A program made the position numbers and the translations under genes. This document shows, piece by piece, positions 7,940-17,902 of a stretch of DNA of 31,471 nucleotides. The notes under the pieces were generated by a model. The model searched no databases. It saw only the letters and a program-made list of their open reading frames with translations, and had not been told where the DNA came from. The first letter of the stretch is position 1. The number at the start of each line of letters is the position of its first letter. The stretch is from JBEVJC01 sp040510375. GTDB lineage: Bacteria > Bacteroidota > Bacteroidia > Chitinophagales > Chitinophagaceae. The stretch is from assembly GCA_040510375.1 (NCBI GenBank), contig JBEVJC010000021.1, forward strand, positions 1-31,471, written 5' to 3'.

Positions 7940-8608
7940 TCAATTAACAGTTAGTATTATCCAGGTCAATAACAAGCTGATATATTCTGCCAGTTTACCA
8001 CGCATTAACCGGAGTGCCTTACCCATCTGGTTTTCGATTGTTTTTACCGATAAACCCATCGCTTCCGCAATCTCCTGGTATTTCATATGCCCGAAACGAC
8101 TCATCTGGAAAATGGTCCGGCATTGTTCCGGCAATTCATTCATCGCATCCCTGATCTTTTCATTCAACTCCGCCGCCAGCACTTTTTCTGCACTGCCCGA
8201 CACCTGATGTTCCCCCTGCCGCAAAGCATAGGAGGCATACTGCGCCATTACTTTTTTATGTTTCAGGTAATTGAGACTATCATGATAAACCGCGCGGTAG
8301 AGATAGGCCTTGATGGACGTATGGATAGAAAGATCTTCCTTTTTTTCCCAGATCCGGCAAAACACCTGCTGCACAATCTCCTCCGCCTGGTGATTGTCCT
8401 TCAGGATGGTATAGGCATAGGCATTCAATGCGTTGAAATGTGTCTTGAACAGCATTTCAAAGTTGCCTGTCCCGTAGGGGGACAATGTTCTTATGACGGC
8501 GGTACTGCTTTGTTCCACGGTAATGGTCCTATATCCTGTCTCAAATATAGCTGCTCTCAATCTTCGGCGATTTGTGAATAGGACAACCGGTAAGATCGAT
8601 ACCCCCAT
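7940..8608 (-). CDS. RNA polymerase ECF sigma factor (sigma-70 family)
   Basis: The protein has sigma region 2 (FKTHFNALNAYAYTILKDNH, EEIVQQVFCRIWEKKEDLSI, IKAYLYRAVYHDSLNYLKHK) and region 4 with a helix-turn-helix (LPEQCRTIFQMSRFGHMKYQ, EIAEAMGLSVKTIENQMGKA). This is the layout of Bacteroidetes ECF sigma factors that pair with FecR. The start is uncertain: the ATG at 8608 adds some 40 residues of non-conserved sequence, and translation may really begin nearer region 2. A hydrophobic C-terminus (ISLLLTWIILTV) follows region 4, as in many of these proteins. The upstream 519-residue gene ends 12 bases before, so the sigma gene may be expressed by read-through from it. Target promoters are not identifiable here. 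Confidence 0.9.
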   Translation of the reverse strand: MGVSILPVVLFTNRRRLRAAIFETGYRTITVEQSSTAVIRTLSPYGTGNFEMLFKTHFNALNAYAYTILKDNHQAEEIVQQVFCRIWEKKEDLSIHTSIKAYLYRAVYHDSLNYLKHKKVMAQYASYALRQGEHQVSGSAEKVLAAELNEKIRDAMNELPEQCRTIFQMSRFGHMKYQEIAEAMGLSVKTIENQMGKALRLMRGKLAEYISLLLTWIILTVN

Positions 8609-8620
8609 GTGAAGGAAAAC

Positions 8621-10180
8621 TTATTTTTGCGGAGCCTGGACCTCCCGGTTACCGTATTTCTCCCTGATCACATCCTGCACGTTCACATTATTTATCTTAC
8701 TCTCCAGCCAGGAAATCACATCCAGGTAGGCAAACGCCCTCGTCTCCAGCGGATTTCCTTCATACTTTTTGAGTTTTGCCAGCAGTTTCTGGAACTCCGG
8801 CTTGAGTGCATGCGCGCCTACCCGGAAAGAACGCCGGAGAAATACAAACATCTCCTCCTCTACCTTACTGAGATTTTCCATCCGGGCCATGTACCGGTAC
8901 ACCGATTTACTCAGGTATTCCAGCAGGTCAAAATTCCCCAGCTCATAATGAGCAATCAGGTTTAATAACCGCGCATAACATTGGAGGTCGGTGCGCAGGT
9001 CCGACTTATTCTCAATAATCCGGTTTAAATAATCAATCGCTTTTTCATTGTCACCACTCCCGAAATACAAACACGCAATCTTATAATAAAATACCAGCAC
9101 CCGGTGTGTATCCAGATAAATCCCGTATTCTTTCAGCATTGCTTCCAGGTGTGGCACCATCAGCAAACCCTTGTTGAACGTGCCCTGCAGGAAGTACAGG
9201 TTGATGCGCGCCGTGTATAAATACTGATAAGCAAGAATCCGGTTATTATCGTTTTGGGTCACCAGTTTCGTCCTGGCAAACTGTTCAAACTTCTTCAGCA
9301 CCTCGGCCAGCTTCGCATGGTTCATCAGGTCAAAATGCGCACTCATCAGGTTATGCATACCTTTTATATAGGATGCAGTTTCCACCGGTAACATCTGCGG
9401 AAAAACGTTAAAGAGATCCACCCATTTCTGGCAATACCGGTAGTACTGCAAAAAGTCGAGCCGGATAAATGCATACCAGGTATAACTCTGGTACAGGTAC
9501 ACTTTTTCGTAAAAACCGTTTGCAAGCACGGCATCCGCGGGCAGGTTCGACTGGAAAAATTCCTGGATATTGATAATATCCCGCTGGTTGCGGGCATGAC
9601 CGTTCTGGATATACCAGCTGTAAAGGCTGAGAGCCAGGTTTGATAACTTGTTGACCAACGTTACCTGCTCATTCACCAGGGTCGATTCCAGGGTCAGTTT
9701 TTCGGCCCGGTCCTGCATACTCCGCGTGATATACAGGGTTTCAATCTTTTTTTCAAAAAACAGGGCCTGCTGCAGGTGGGTAAACTGCTGGTGTTCCCGC
9801 GCCAACTCCTTTAATTGCTTCAAAGCCTTGAGGCTCTGGAGATAAAGTCCCTTATTAAACAGGATCCGGGCATGATCCATCCACTCATGCAACTGCAGGT
9901 CAATATTGGTTTCGTCCTTGATCAGCCGCAGGCTCGACAGGATCTGTTTATATAAATGCGCCTTGATATTGGATAACTGCTGCTTGCTGATCTGCCGGTT
10001 TTTGCGGAGTAATAGGGTTTCGTCATAATCCGCCATTTTATCGAGGGCATCGAAGAGCTGGATGGTTTTCAGGTTCTCCCCGGGGGCATTCCGCTTCACA
10101 AAAAGCTTGAAATTTCGCTTTTCGCTCTTTTCCAGCGACTTAATTAATTGAAATAAGGTGTCGGTCGAACGGTTGGGCAT
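8621..10180 (-). CDS. Conserved helical-repeat protein of unknown function
   Basis: The 519-residue protein is rich in Leu, Lys, Tyr and Phe and appears to be almost all helical, with TPR-like spacing in places (LLNLIAHYELGNFDLLEYLS, KIACLYFGSGDNEKAIDYLN). It starts MPNRSTDTLFQLIKSLEKSE and has no signal peptide or membrane segment, so it should be cytoplasmic. I recognise it only as the kind of long hypothetical protein common in Chitinophagaceae; no catalytic motif is visible. It is divergent from leuA (154-base shared upstream region) and ends 12 bases before the ECF sigma gene, which suggests co-transcription with the regulatory unit. A TPR-like scaffold or regulatory adaptor would fit, but this is a guess. 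Confidence 0.7.
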   Translation of the reverse strand: MPNRSTDTLFQLIKSLEKSEKRNFKLFVKRNAPGENLKTIQLFDALDKMADYDETLLLRKNRQISKQQLSNIKAHLYKQILSSLRLIKDETNIDLQLHEWMDHARILFNKGLYLQSLKALKQLKELAREHQQFTHLQQALFFEKKIETLYITRSMQDRAEKLTLESTLVNEQVTLVNKLSNLALSLYSWYIQNGHARNQRDIINIQEFFQSNLPADAVLANGFYEKVYLYQSYTWYAFIRLDFLQYYRYCQKWVDLFNVFPQMLPVETASYIKGMHNLMSAHFDLMNHAKLAEVLKKFEQFARTKLVTQNDNNRILAYQYLYTARINLYFLQGTFNKGLLMVPHLEAMLKEYGIYLDTHRVLVFYYKIACLYFGSGDNEKAIDYLNRIIENKSDLRTDLQCYARLLNLIAHYELGNFDLLEYLSKSVYRYMARMENLSKVEEEMFVFLRRSFRVGAHALKPEFQKLLAKLKKYEGNPLETRAFAYLDVISWLESKINNVNVQDVIREKYGNREVQAPQK

Positions 10181-10334
10181 CGTAATTCTCCTGATTTAAA
10201 ATCCAGCGCCAGTAAGGCTTTCCGCAAATTTAGGTCAATTTAAGCGGTGTAAAACCCGCCTAATTTAGGTTTCCACTCCGCCTGGATATTGAGTATTTTA
10301 GTAACCATTTTATCAACACAATTTATCATTAAAA
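10181..10334. promoter_or_regulatory. Divergent upstream region of leuA and the 519-residue gene
   Basis: This 154-base region must hold promoters for both directions. AATTTAGGT occurs twice in direct orientation (10227-10235 and 10262-10270), 35 bases apart. The second copy, TAATTTAG, resembles the Bacteroidota -7 element TAnnTTTG, but no good TTTG lies 19-21 bases upstream. No leader peptide followed by a terminator is present before leuA. Confidence 0.35.
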
Positions 10335-11495
10335 ATGGCTGCTGGCAAAATTCACATATTTGATACAACACTCCGCGACGGCGAACAGGTCCCGGGCTGT
10401 AAACTGAACACCCGCGAAAAAATTGAACTGGCCCTCGCCCTGGAAGAACTGGGGGTGGATATCATCGAAGCGGGATTCCCGGTTTCGTCTCCGGGCGACT
10501 TCGAATCGGTGCACGAAATTTCGAAAGTGATCAAAAACGCGACGGTCTGTGGCCTTACCCGAGCTGTCCAAAAAGACATCGAAGTAGCTGCAGAAGCACT
10601 GAAACTGGCGAAACGCCCCCGCATCCACACAGGTATCGGAACTTCCGATCTCCATATCAAATCCAAGTTCAACTCCACCCGCGAAGAGATCATCGAACGC
10701 GCAGTGCAGGCAGTAAAATGGGCAAAGAATTTTGTGGATGATGTGGAATTCTACGCCGAAGATGCAGGCCGCACCGAAAACGAATACCTGGCAAGAGTGG
10801 TGGAAGCCGTGATCCGCGCAGGTGCTACCGTGGTGAATATCCCCGATACCACCGGCTATTGCCTCCCCCATCAATATGGAGAAAAGATCGCATTCCTGAT
10901 GAACAATGTGCCCAATATTGATAAGGCCATCCTGAGTTGCCATTGTCATAATGACCTCGGACTGGCTACTGCCAATTCCATTGCAGGTGTAATGGCTGGT
11001 GCCCGCCAGATCGAATGTACCATCAATGGACTGGGTGAACGCGCTGGTAATACCGCACTGGAAGAAGTAGTGATGGTGTTGAAACAACATGCTTCACTCG
11101 GACTGTATACCGATATCAAAACACAGCAACTTAATCCCATCAGCCGCCTCGTATCCGATATCATGCGGATGCCCGTACAGGCCAATAAGGCAATCGTTGG
11201 AAATAATGCCTTCTCCCATTCATCCGGTATCCACCAGGATGGTTTCCTGAAGAACGCACAGACCTATGAGATCATTGCACCGGAAGAAGTAGGTGCCGAT
11301 GAATCAAAGATCGTACTCACCGCCCGCAGCGGAAGATCCGCACTGGCACACCGTTTCCGCAAACTTGGATTTGATTATAACCGTAACGATATCGACGTGC
11401 TGTACGCCGAATTCCTGCAGGTGGCCGACAGGAAAAAAGAAGTGTTTGATGCTGACCTGCACGACCTGGCCAAACAATATAAGGTGGCAATCTGA
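10335..11495 (+). CDS. leuA: 2-isopropylmalate synthase, short form
   Basis: LeuA condenses acetyl-CoA with 2-ketoisovalerate, the committed step of leucine synthesis. The 386-residue protein has the full HMGL-like TIM barrel: TTLRDGEQVPGC near the N-terminus, the metal-binding HCHNDLGLA, and NGLGERAGNTALEE. The subdomain linker after it (AIVGNNAFSHSSGIHQDGFL) is also present. It ends soon after, at about residue 386, and lacks the C-terminal allosteric LeuA dimer domain that binds leucine in enzymes of about 510-570 residues. A homologous citramalate or homocitrate activity cannot be fully excluded, but the neighbours leuC, leuD and leuB make the leucine role clear. The ATG follows an A-rich stretch with no Shine-Dalgarno. 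Confidence 0.94.
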   Translation: MAAGKIHIFDTTLRDGEQVPGCKLNTREKIELALALEELGVDIIEAGFPVSSPGDFESVHEISKVIKNATVCGLTRAVQKDIEVAAEALKLAKRPRIHTGIGTSDLHIKSKFNSTREEIIERAVQAVKWAKNFVDDVEFYAEDAGRTENEYLARVVEAVIRAGATVVNIPDTTGYCLPHQYGEKIAFLMNNVPNIDKAILSCHCHNDLGLATANSIAGVMAGARQIECTINGLGERAGNTALEEVVMVLKQHASLGLYTDIKTQQLNPISRLVSDIMRMPVQANKAIVGNNAFSHSSGIHQDGFLKNAQTYEIIAPEEVGADESKIVLTARSGRSALAHRFRKLGFDYNRNDIDVLYAEFLQVADRKKEVFDADLHDLAKQYKVAI

Positions 11496-11519
11496 GCCTA
11501 TTGAAAACTAAAAATGATT

Positions 11520-12944
<1,425 letters not shown>

Positions 12945-12949
12945 ATTAT

Positions 12950-13561
12950 ATGTCTAAAAAAATAGTAACCATCCATTCCTCTGCCGTACCGGTCAATATT
13001 GAAAATATCGACACGGACCAGATCATCCCTGCCCGCTTCCTCAAGGCCACCAGCCGCGAGGGTTTTGGCAAAAACCTCTTCCGCGACTGGCGTTACCTGA
13101 ATGATGATGAATCACAACCAAAAGCAGATTTCCCGCTCAACGATTCCCGGTATAATGGCCAGATCCTGGTTGCCGCAAAAAATTTCGGATGTGGCTCCTC
13201 CCGCGAACACGCAGCCTGGGCTATTAAGGACGCCGGTTTTGATGTAGTTATCAGCAGTTTTTTCGCCGATATTTTTAAAAACAATTCACTCAATAATTTC
13301 CTCTTGCCTGTTACCGTCAGCGAAGAATTCCTTGCAGTGGTTTTTACAGCAATTGAAGCAGATCCCCAACAACGACTCGAAGTAAACCTGGCCAGCCAGG
13401 AAGTAAGCCTGATTGATTACAACGGAACCAAACAACTTACCGAAACATTTGAGATCAGCTCCTATAAAAAAACCTGTCTGCTCAATGGGTACGATGATAT
13501 CGACTACCTGCTGAGTACGAGGGACGAAATTGAACAATACGAAACAACACATACCCTATAA
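12950..13561 (+). CDS. leuD: 3-isopropylmalate dehydratase, small subunit
   Basis: LeuD forms the swivel domain that completes the LeuCD active site. The 203-residue protein shows the family signatures VNIENIDTDQIIPARFLKAT near the N-terminus and ILVAAKNFGCGSSREHAAWA in the middle, followed by IKDAGFDVVISSFFADIFKN and NNFLLP. Length is normal for the bacterial small subunit. The gene starts 5 bases after leuC, which fits equal production of the two partners. Confidence 0.97.
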   Translation: MSKKIVTIHSSAVPVNIENIDTDQIIPARFLKATSREGFGKNLFRDWRYLNDDESQPKADFPLNDSRYNGQILVAAKNFGCGSSREHAAWAIKDAGFDVVISSFFADIFKNNSLNNFLLPVTVSEEFLAVVFTAIEADPQQRLEVNLASQEVSLIDYNGTKQLTETFEISSYKKTCLLNGYDDIDYLLSTRDEIEQYETTHTL

Positions 13562-13586
13562 CCATCAACTGCCCAGTGCAAAAACC

Positions 13587-14702
13587 ATGAAAAAGAACAT
13601 TGCTGTCATTGAAGGAGACGGGATTGGCCCCGAAGTAACCAAACAGTCAGTCCAGGTACTGAACGCCATCGCCCAGACCTTTAACCACCAGTTCAGCTAC
13701 CAGTACTGCCTGATGGGCGCCATCGCCATCGACCGCACCGGAAACCCGCTGCCCGACGAAACAATTGAGATCTGCCTGAAAAGCGACGCCATCCTGTTTG
13801 GCGCAATCGGCGATCCGAAATATGATAATGATCCAACGGCCAAAGTGCGACCAGAACAGGGTTTGCTTAAACTGCGCAAATCACTCCAGTTGTTTGCCAA
13901 TATCCGTCCTGTTACTACTTACACCGCGCTGCATCACCTTTCGCCCCTGAAAACAAAAAATATTGAAGGGGTCGATTTTGTGATCTACCGTGAACTGACC
14001 GGTGGTATTTACTTCGGTAAAAAAGAACAGAACGCAGAAGGTACCTGGGCACTGGACGAATGTTCGTACTCCAAAGATGAGATTGAACGCGTTGCCCACC
14101 TTGCATTCCAGGCCGCTCAGAAAAGAAGGAATAAACTTACCCTGGTTGATAAGGCCAATGTACTGGAAACTTCCCGTCTCTGGAGAAAGGTGGTAAAAGA
14201 AATCGCCACATCGTATGCAGATGTGGAACTTGATTTCCTCTTTGTTGATAATGCTGCCATGCAGATCATTCTCAACCCCCGCCAGTTTGATGTAGTGCTT
14301 ACCGAGAATATGTTTGGTGATATCATCAGCGATGAAGCAAGTGTGATCAGCGGATCACTGGGATTGCTTCCCTCAGCATCGATCGGCAACGGCGCTGCTT
14401 TGTTTGAACCTATCCATGGATCATATCCGCAGGCAGCTGGTAAAGATATTGCCAACCCGCTGGGGTCAATACTTTCCGCCGCCATGTTGCTTGATCACCT
14501 GGGCATGGGCGAAGAAGCGGCCATGGTACGTGAAGCCGTGGGCTGGACCCTCACCAATGGATTTGTAACAAAGGATATCGACCCGGTTAACTTTTACAGC
14601 ACCATCACACTGGGTGAACTGATCTGTGATTATATCAGTGGTAAGATTCCGGGTTCACTGACCAGGGAAAATATTGAGTACAGGAAGTCGACTATTATCT
14701 AA
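13587..14702 (+). CDS. leuB: 3-isopropylmalate dehydrogenase
   Basis: LeuB oxidises and decarboxylates 3-isopropylmalate with NAD to give 4-methyl-2-oxopentanoate, which IlvE then aminates to leucine. I choose the ATG at 13587 (MKKNIAVIEGDGIGPEVTKQ); a longer frame from 13530 overlaps leuD and lacks family sequence. Visible motifs: GDGIGPEV, ELTGGIYFGKK, LVDKANVLETSRLW, and NMFGDIISDEASVISGSLGL with the Mg-binding aspartates, then the NAD loop GSYPQAAGKDIANPLGSI. It is 371 residues, a normal length. It is the last leu gene and is followed by a 326-base region containing a possible terminator and the ilv leader. Confidence 0.97.
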   Translation: MKKNIAVIEGDGIGPEVTKQSVQVLNAIAQTFNHQFSYQYCLMGAIAIDRTGNPLPDETIEICLKSDAILFGAIGDPKYDNDPTAKVRPEQGLLKLRKSLQLFANIRPVTTYTALHHLSPLKTKNIEGVDFVIYRELTGGIYFGKKEQNAEGTWALDECSYSKDEIERVAHLAFQAAQKRRNKLTLVDKANVLETSRLWRKVVKEIATSYADVELDFLFVDNAAMQIILNPRQFDVVLTENMFGDIISDEASVISGSLGLLPSASIGNGAALFEPIHGSYPQAAGKDIANPLGSILSAAMLLDHLGMGEEAAMVREAVGWTLTNGFVTKDIDPVNFYSTITLGELICDYISGKIPGSLTRENIEYRKSTII

Positions 14703-14772
14703 GCGGTAACTGATCGCTGCCGGTTTGGAGTAGATATAACAACAGTTCTTATACATATACATCAAACAGGAA

Positions 14773-14810
14773 CGCTGGTCCAATCCGGCGCACATGTTTT
14801 TTGTTTTTTT
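14773..14810 (+). terminator. Possible weak terminator of the leu operon
   Basis: CGCTGG (14773-14778) can pair with CCGGCG (14785-14790), with one U-G pair and a TCCAAT loop. A T-rich tract begins 6 bases later (14797-14810). The stem is short and the spacer long, so termination here may be partial. The same T-rich tract contains the proposed -33 element of the ilv promoter. Confidence 0.35.
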
Positions 14811-14831
14811 GGATGGAGGGGTGTATATTCG
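14800..14831 (+). promoter_or_regulatory. Promoter of the ilv operon (Bacteroidota type)
   Basis: TTTG at 14800-14803 matches the -33 element, and TATATTCG at 14824-14831 matches the -7 element TAnnTTTG at all but one position. The spacing of 20 bases is the usual one for the Bacteroidota primary sigma factor. Transcription would start near 14837, about 10 bases before the leader ATG. The consensus comes from established work on Bacteroides and Flavobacterium; the site itself is inferred. Confidence 0.6.
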
Positions 14832-14846
14832 TTTTACAACACTTTC

Positions 14847-14948
14847 ATGCAAAAGAATAAACTAAATAAGGTGATCATTTCAGCAATCCGCGTACTGGTC
14901 GTGGTGGTCATTATTATTATTTATTCTCCAGCGGGAAGTATTGTATGA
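14847..14948 (+). CDS. ilv operon leader peptide (33 residues)
   Basis: The small frame starts at ATG 14847 with MQKNKLNKVIISAIR, continues VLVVVVIIII (codons 16-25, 14892-14921), and ends YSPAGSIV before TGA at 14946. Seventeen of its 33 residues are Val, Ile or Leu, ten of them in one run, just before a strong terminator and the ilv genes. This is the hallmark of ribosome-mediated transcription attenuation as known for ilvGMEDA and ilvBN leaders in enterobacteria. When charged Val-, Leu- or Ile-tRNA is scarce the ribosome would stall in the run, leaving 14931-14944 free to form an antiterminator. When translation finishes, the ribosome covers that segment and the terminator forms. The peptide itself probably has no other job. 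There is no Shine-Dalgarno, as for neighbouring genes. I am confident because all parts occur in the right order. Confidence 0.88.
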   Translation: MQKNKLNKVIISAIRVLVVVVIIIIYSPAGSIV

Positions 14949-14982
14949 TTCGAAATCAATAACTGATTATACTACAACCCGC
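14931..14982 (+). promoter_or_regulatory. Antiterminator pairing of the ilv attenuator
   Basis: GCGGG (14931-14935) and TTGT (14941-14944), separated by a 5-base bulge, can pair with ACAACCCGC (14974-14982). This uses nine bases of the 5' arm of the terminator, so the two structures exclude each other. The first segment lies 10 bases after the last control codon and inside the area covered by a ribosome at the leader stop codon. A further possible protector pairing is CTGG (14895-14898) with CCAG (14928-14931). The pairings were worked out by eye. Confidence 0.6.
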
Positions 14983-15007
14983 CTCCAACAGGCGGGTTGT
15001 TTTTTTT
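14974..15007 (+). terminator. Attenuator terminator before ilvE
   Basis: ACAACCCGCCT (14974-14984) and AGGCGGGTTGT (14990-15000) form a perfect 11-bp stem with a CCAAC loop, followed by an unbroken run of eight T (15000-15007). It begins 25 bases after the leader stop and ends 21 bases before the ilvE start. A strong terminator directly before a gene in the same direction only makes sense if it is conditional. Confidence 0.93.
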
Positions 15008-15028
15008 ATACCCTTTAATATTTTGAAT

Positions 15029-15958
15029 ATGGCCAATTATTATAACCATGAAACACTGATCTATTGTGATGGCGCTTTTGTAAAGGCGGCTGATGCAAAA
15101 ATGGATCTGTATAGCCAGTCGCTCCACTACGGATACTCCGTATTTGAAGGGATCCGGTCGTACAAAACGGTATCAGGTGAAACCAGGATCTTCAGGCCTG
15201 TAGAACATTTCGACCGGTTACGCCGTTCAGCCGAAACGCTCAACATGCCGTATCACTGGAATACGCAGGAACTGATTGAAGCTTCTTACGAACTGCTGAA
15301 AATAAATAACCAACAGGACGCATATATCCGTCCAATTGTATACGCCCCGGCCAATATGAGTTTTGTCAAAAACGAAAAATCACATATCGCCATTCAGTCC
15401 TGGGAAATGTCGCCCTTCCTGGGCAATAAGGCCCTTCGCGTTTTCACCTCTTCATTCCAACGTCCCAATCCCAAAGCATTTAATATGGAAGCCAAGGCAA
15501 GTGGCCTGTATGTAAACAGCATCCTGGCCAGCCAGGAAGCAAAGGCAAAGGGATATGATGAAGCCTTACTCACCGATCTGGAGGGTTATGTTGCAGAAGG
15601 ACCCGGAGCCAATGTTTTTGTTGAAAGCAACGGTGAACTCTTCACTCCTTCCCTCGGTCAGATCCTGCCCGGACTTACCAGGAAGACGGTACTGGAACTC
15701 TGTGCAGAACTGGGCATCCCGGTTACGGAAAAAAAGATCAGTATTGAAGAATTAAAAAATGCTGACATGGCTTTCTTCTGCGGAACAGCTGCGGAAGTAG
15801 TGGGTTGGGCAGGACTCGACGACACTGTTTTTGAAATGAATTGGGAAGACAGCATCAGTCACGTGATCCAGAAAGCTTACCTGGCAAGGGTTCAGGAAGA
15901 AGAGTTGACAACGGCTAAGGCGCTGTTGGAAAAAAAGAAAGAAGTGGCGACTGTATAA
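15029..15958 (+). CDS. ilvE: Branched-chain amino acid aminotransferase
   Basis: IlvE moves the amino group of glutamate to the keto acids of valine, isoleucine and leucine using pyridoxal phosphate. I use the ATG at 15029 (MANYYNHETLIY). The 309-residue fold type IV protein has the N-terminal SQSLHYGYSVFEGIRSYK, the PLP lysine Lys156 in FNMEAKASGLYVNSILASQE, and the phosphate/cofactor loop VAEGPGANVFV, followed by ILPGLTRKTVLELC. D-amino acid transaminase and aminodeoxychorismate lyase share the fold, but the VFEGIR motif and the operon settle the assignment. It is the first gene after the attenuator, so the whole ilv set should be under that control. Confidence 0.95.
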   Translation: MANYYNHETLIYCDGAFVKAADAKMDLYSQSLHYGYSVFEGIRSYKTVSGETRIFRPVEHFDRLRRSAETLNMPYHWNTQELIEASYELLKINNQQDAYIRPIVYAPANMSFVKNEKSHIAIQSWEMSPFLGNKALRVFTSSFQRPNPKAFNMEAKASGLYVNSILASQEAKAKGYDEALLTDLEGYVAEGPGANVFVESNGELFTPSLGQILPGLTRKTVLELCAELGIPVTEKKISIEELKNADMAFFCGTAAEVVGWAGLDDTVFEMNWEDSISHVIQKAYLARVQEEELTTAKALLEKKKEVATV

Positions 15959-15971
15959 TCAGTTTAAAAAA

Positions 15972-15987
15972 GCGCCCCGCGGGGTGC
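15972..15987 (+). other. GC-rich hairpin between ilvE and ilvD
   Basis: GCGCCCC (15972-15978) pairs with GGGGTGC (15981-15987), with one G-U pair and a very tight loop. There is no T run after it, so it is not a standard terminator. It may protect RNA ends or reduce read-through in the 106-base gap. Confidence 0.4.
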
Positions 15988-16064
15988 CAGCCAACGCAGA
16001 ATGTAAAATAATAACGATAGCCGGAAACGGTACTTAATTAAGAATAACAAACGACGAAGAAAGA

Positions 16065-17750
<1,686 letters not shown>

Positions 17751-17902
17751 TAACGCCATTCCCGCAAAGTCAACGGGGAACAGTTTATCGGGGTTACTGG
17801 TCAGGGATGATAGTCCCGGGTTTATGAAGAACAGTACAGTGAAAAGAAAACTGGAACAATAAATTAGAAATTCAAAACCGGCAACGGTCAAACACAGATA
17901 CA

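Noticed and set aside
10289..10363. A 24-residue frame starting TTG before leuA with several Ile and Leu residues, considered as a leucine leader peptide
   Set aside because: No ATG start, no run of Leu codons, it runs into leuA itself and no terminator or alternative hairpin follows.
17824..17862. A 12-residue frame between ilvD and ilvB
   Set aside because: It has no branched-chain codon bias and no terminator after it.
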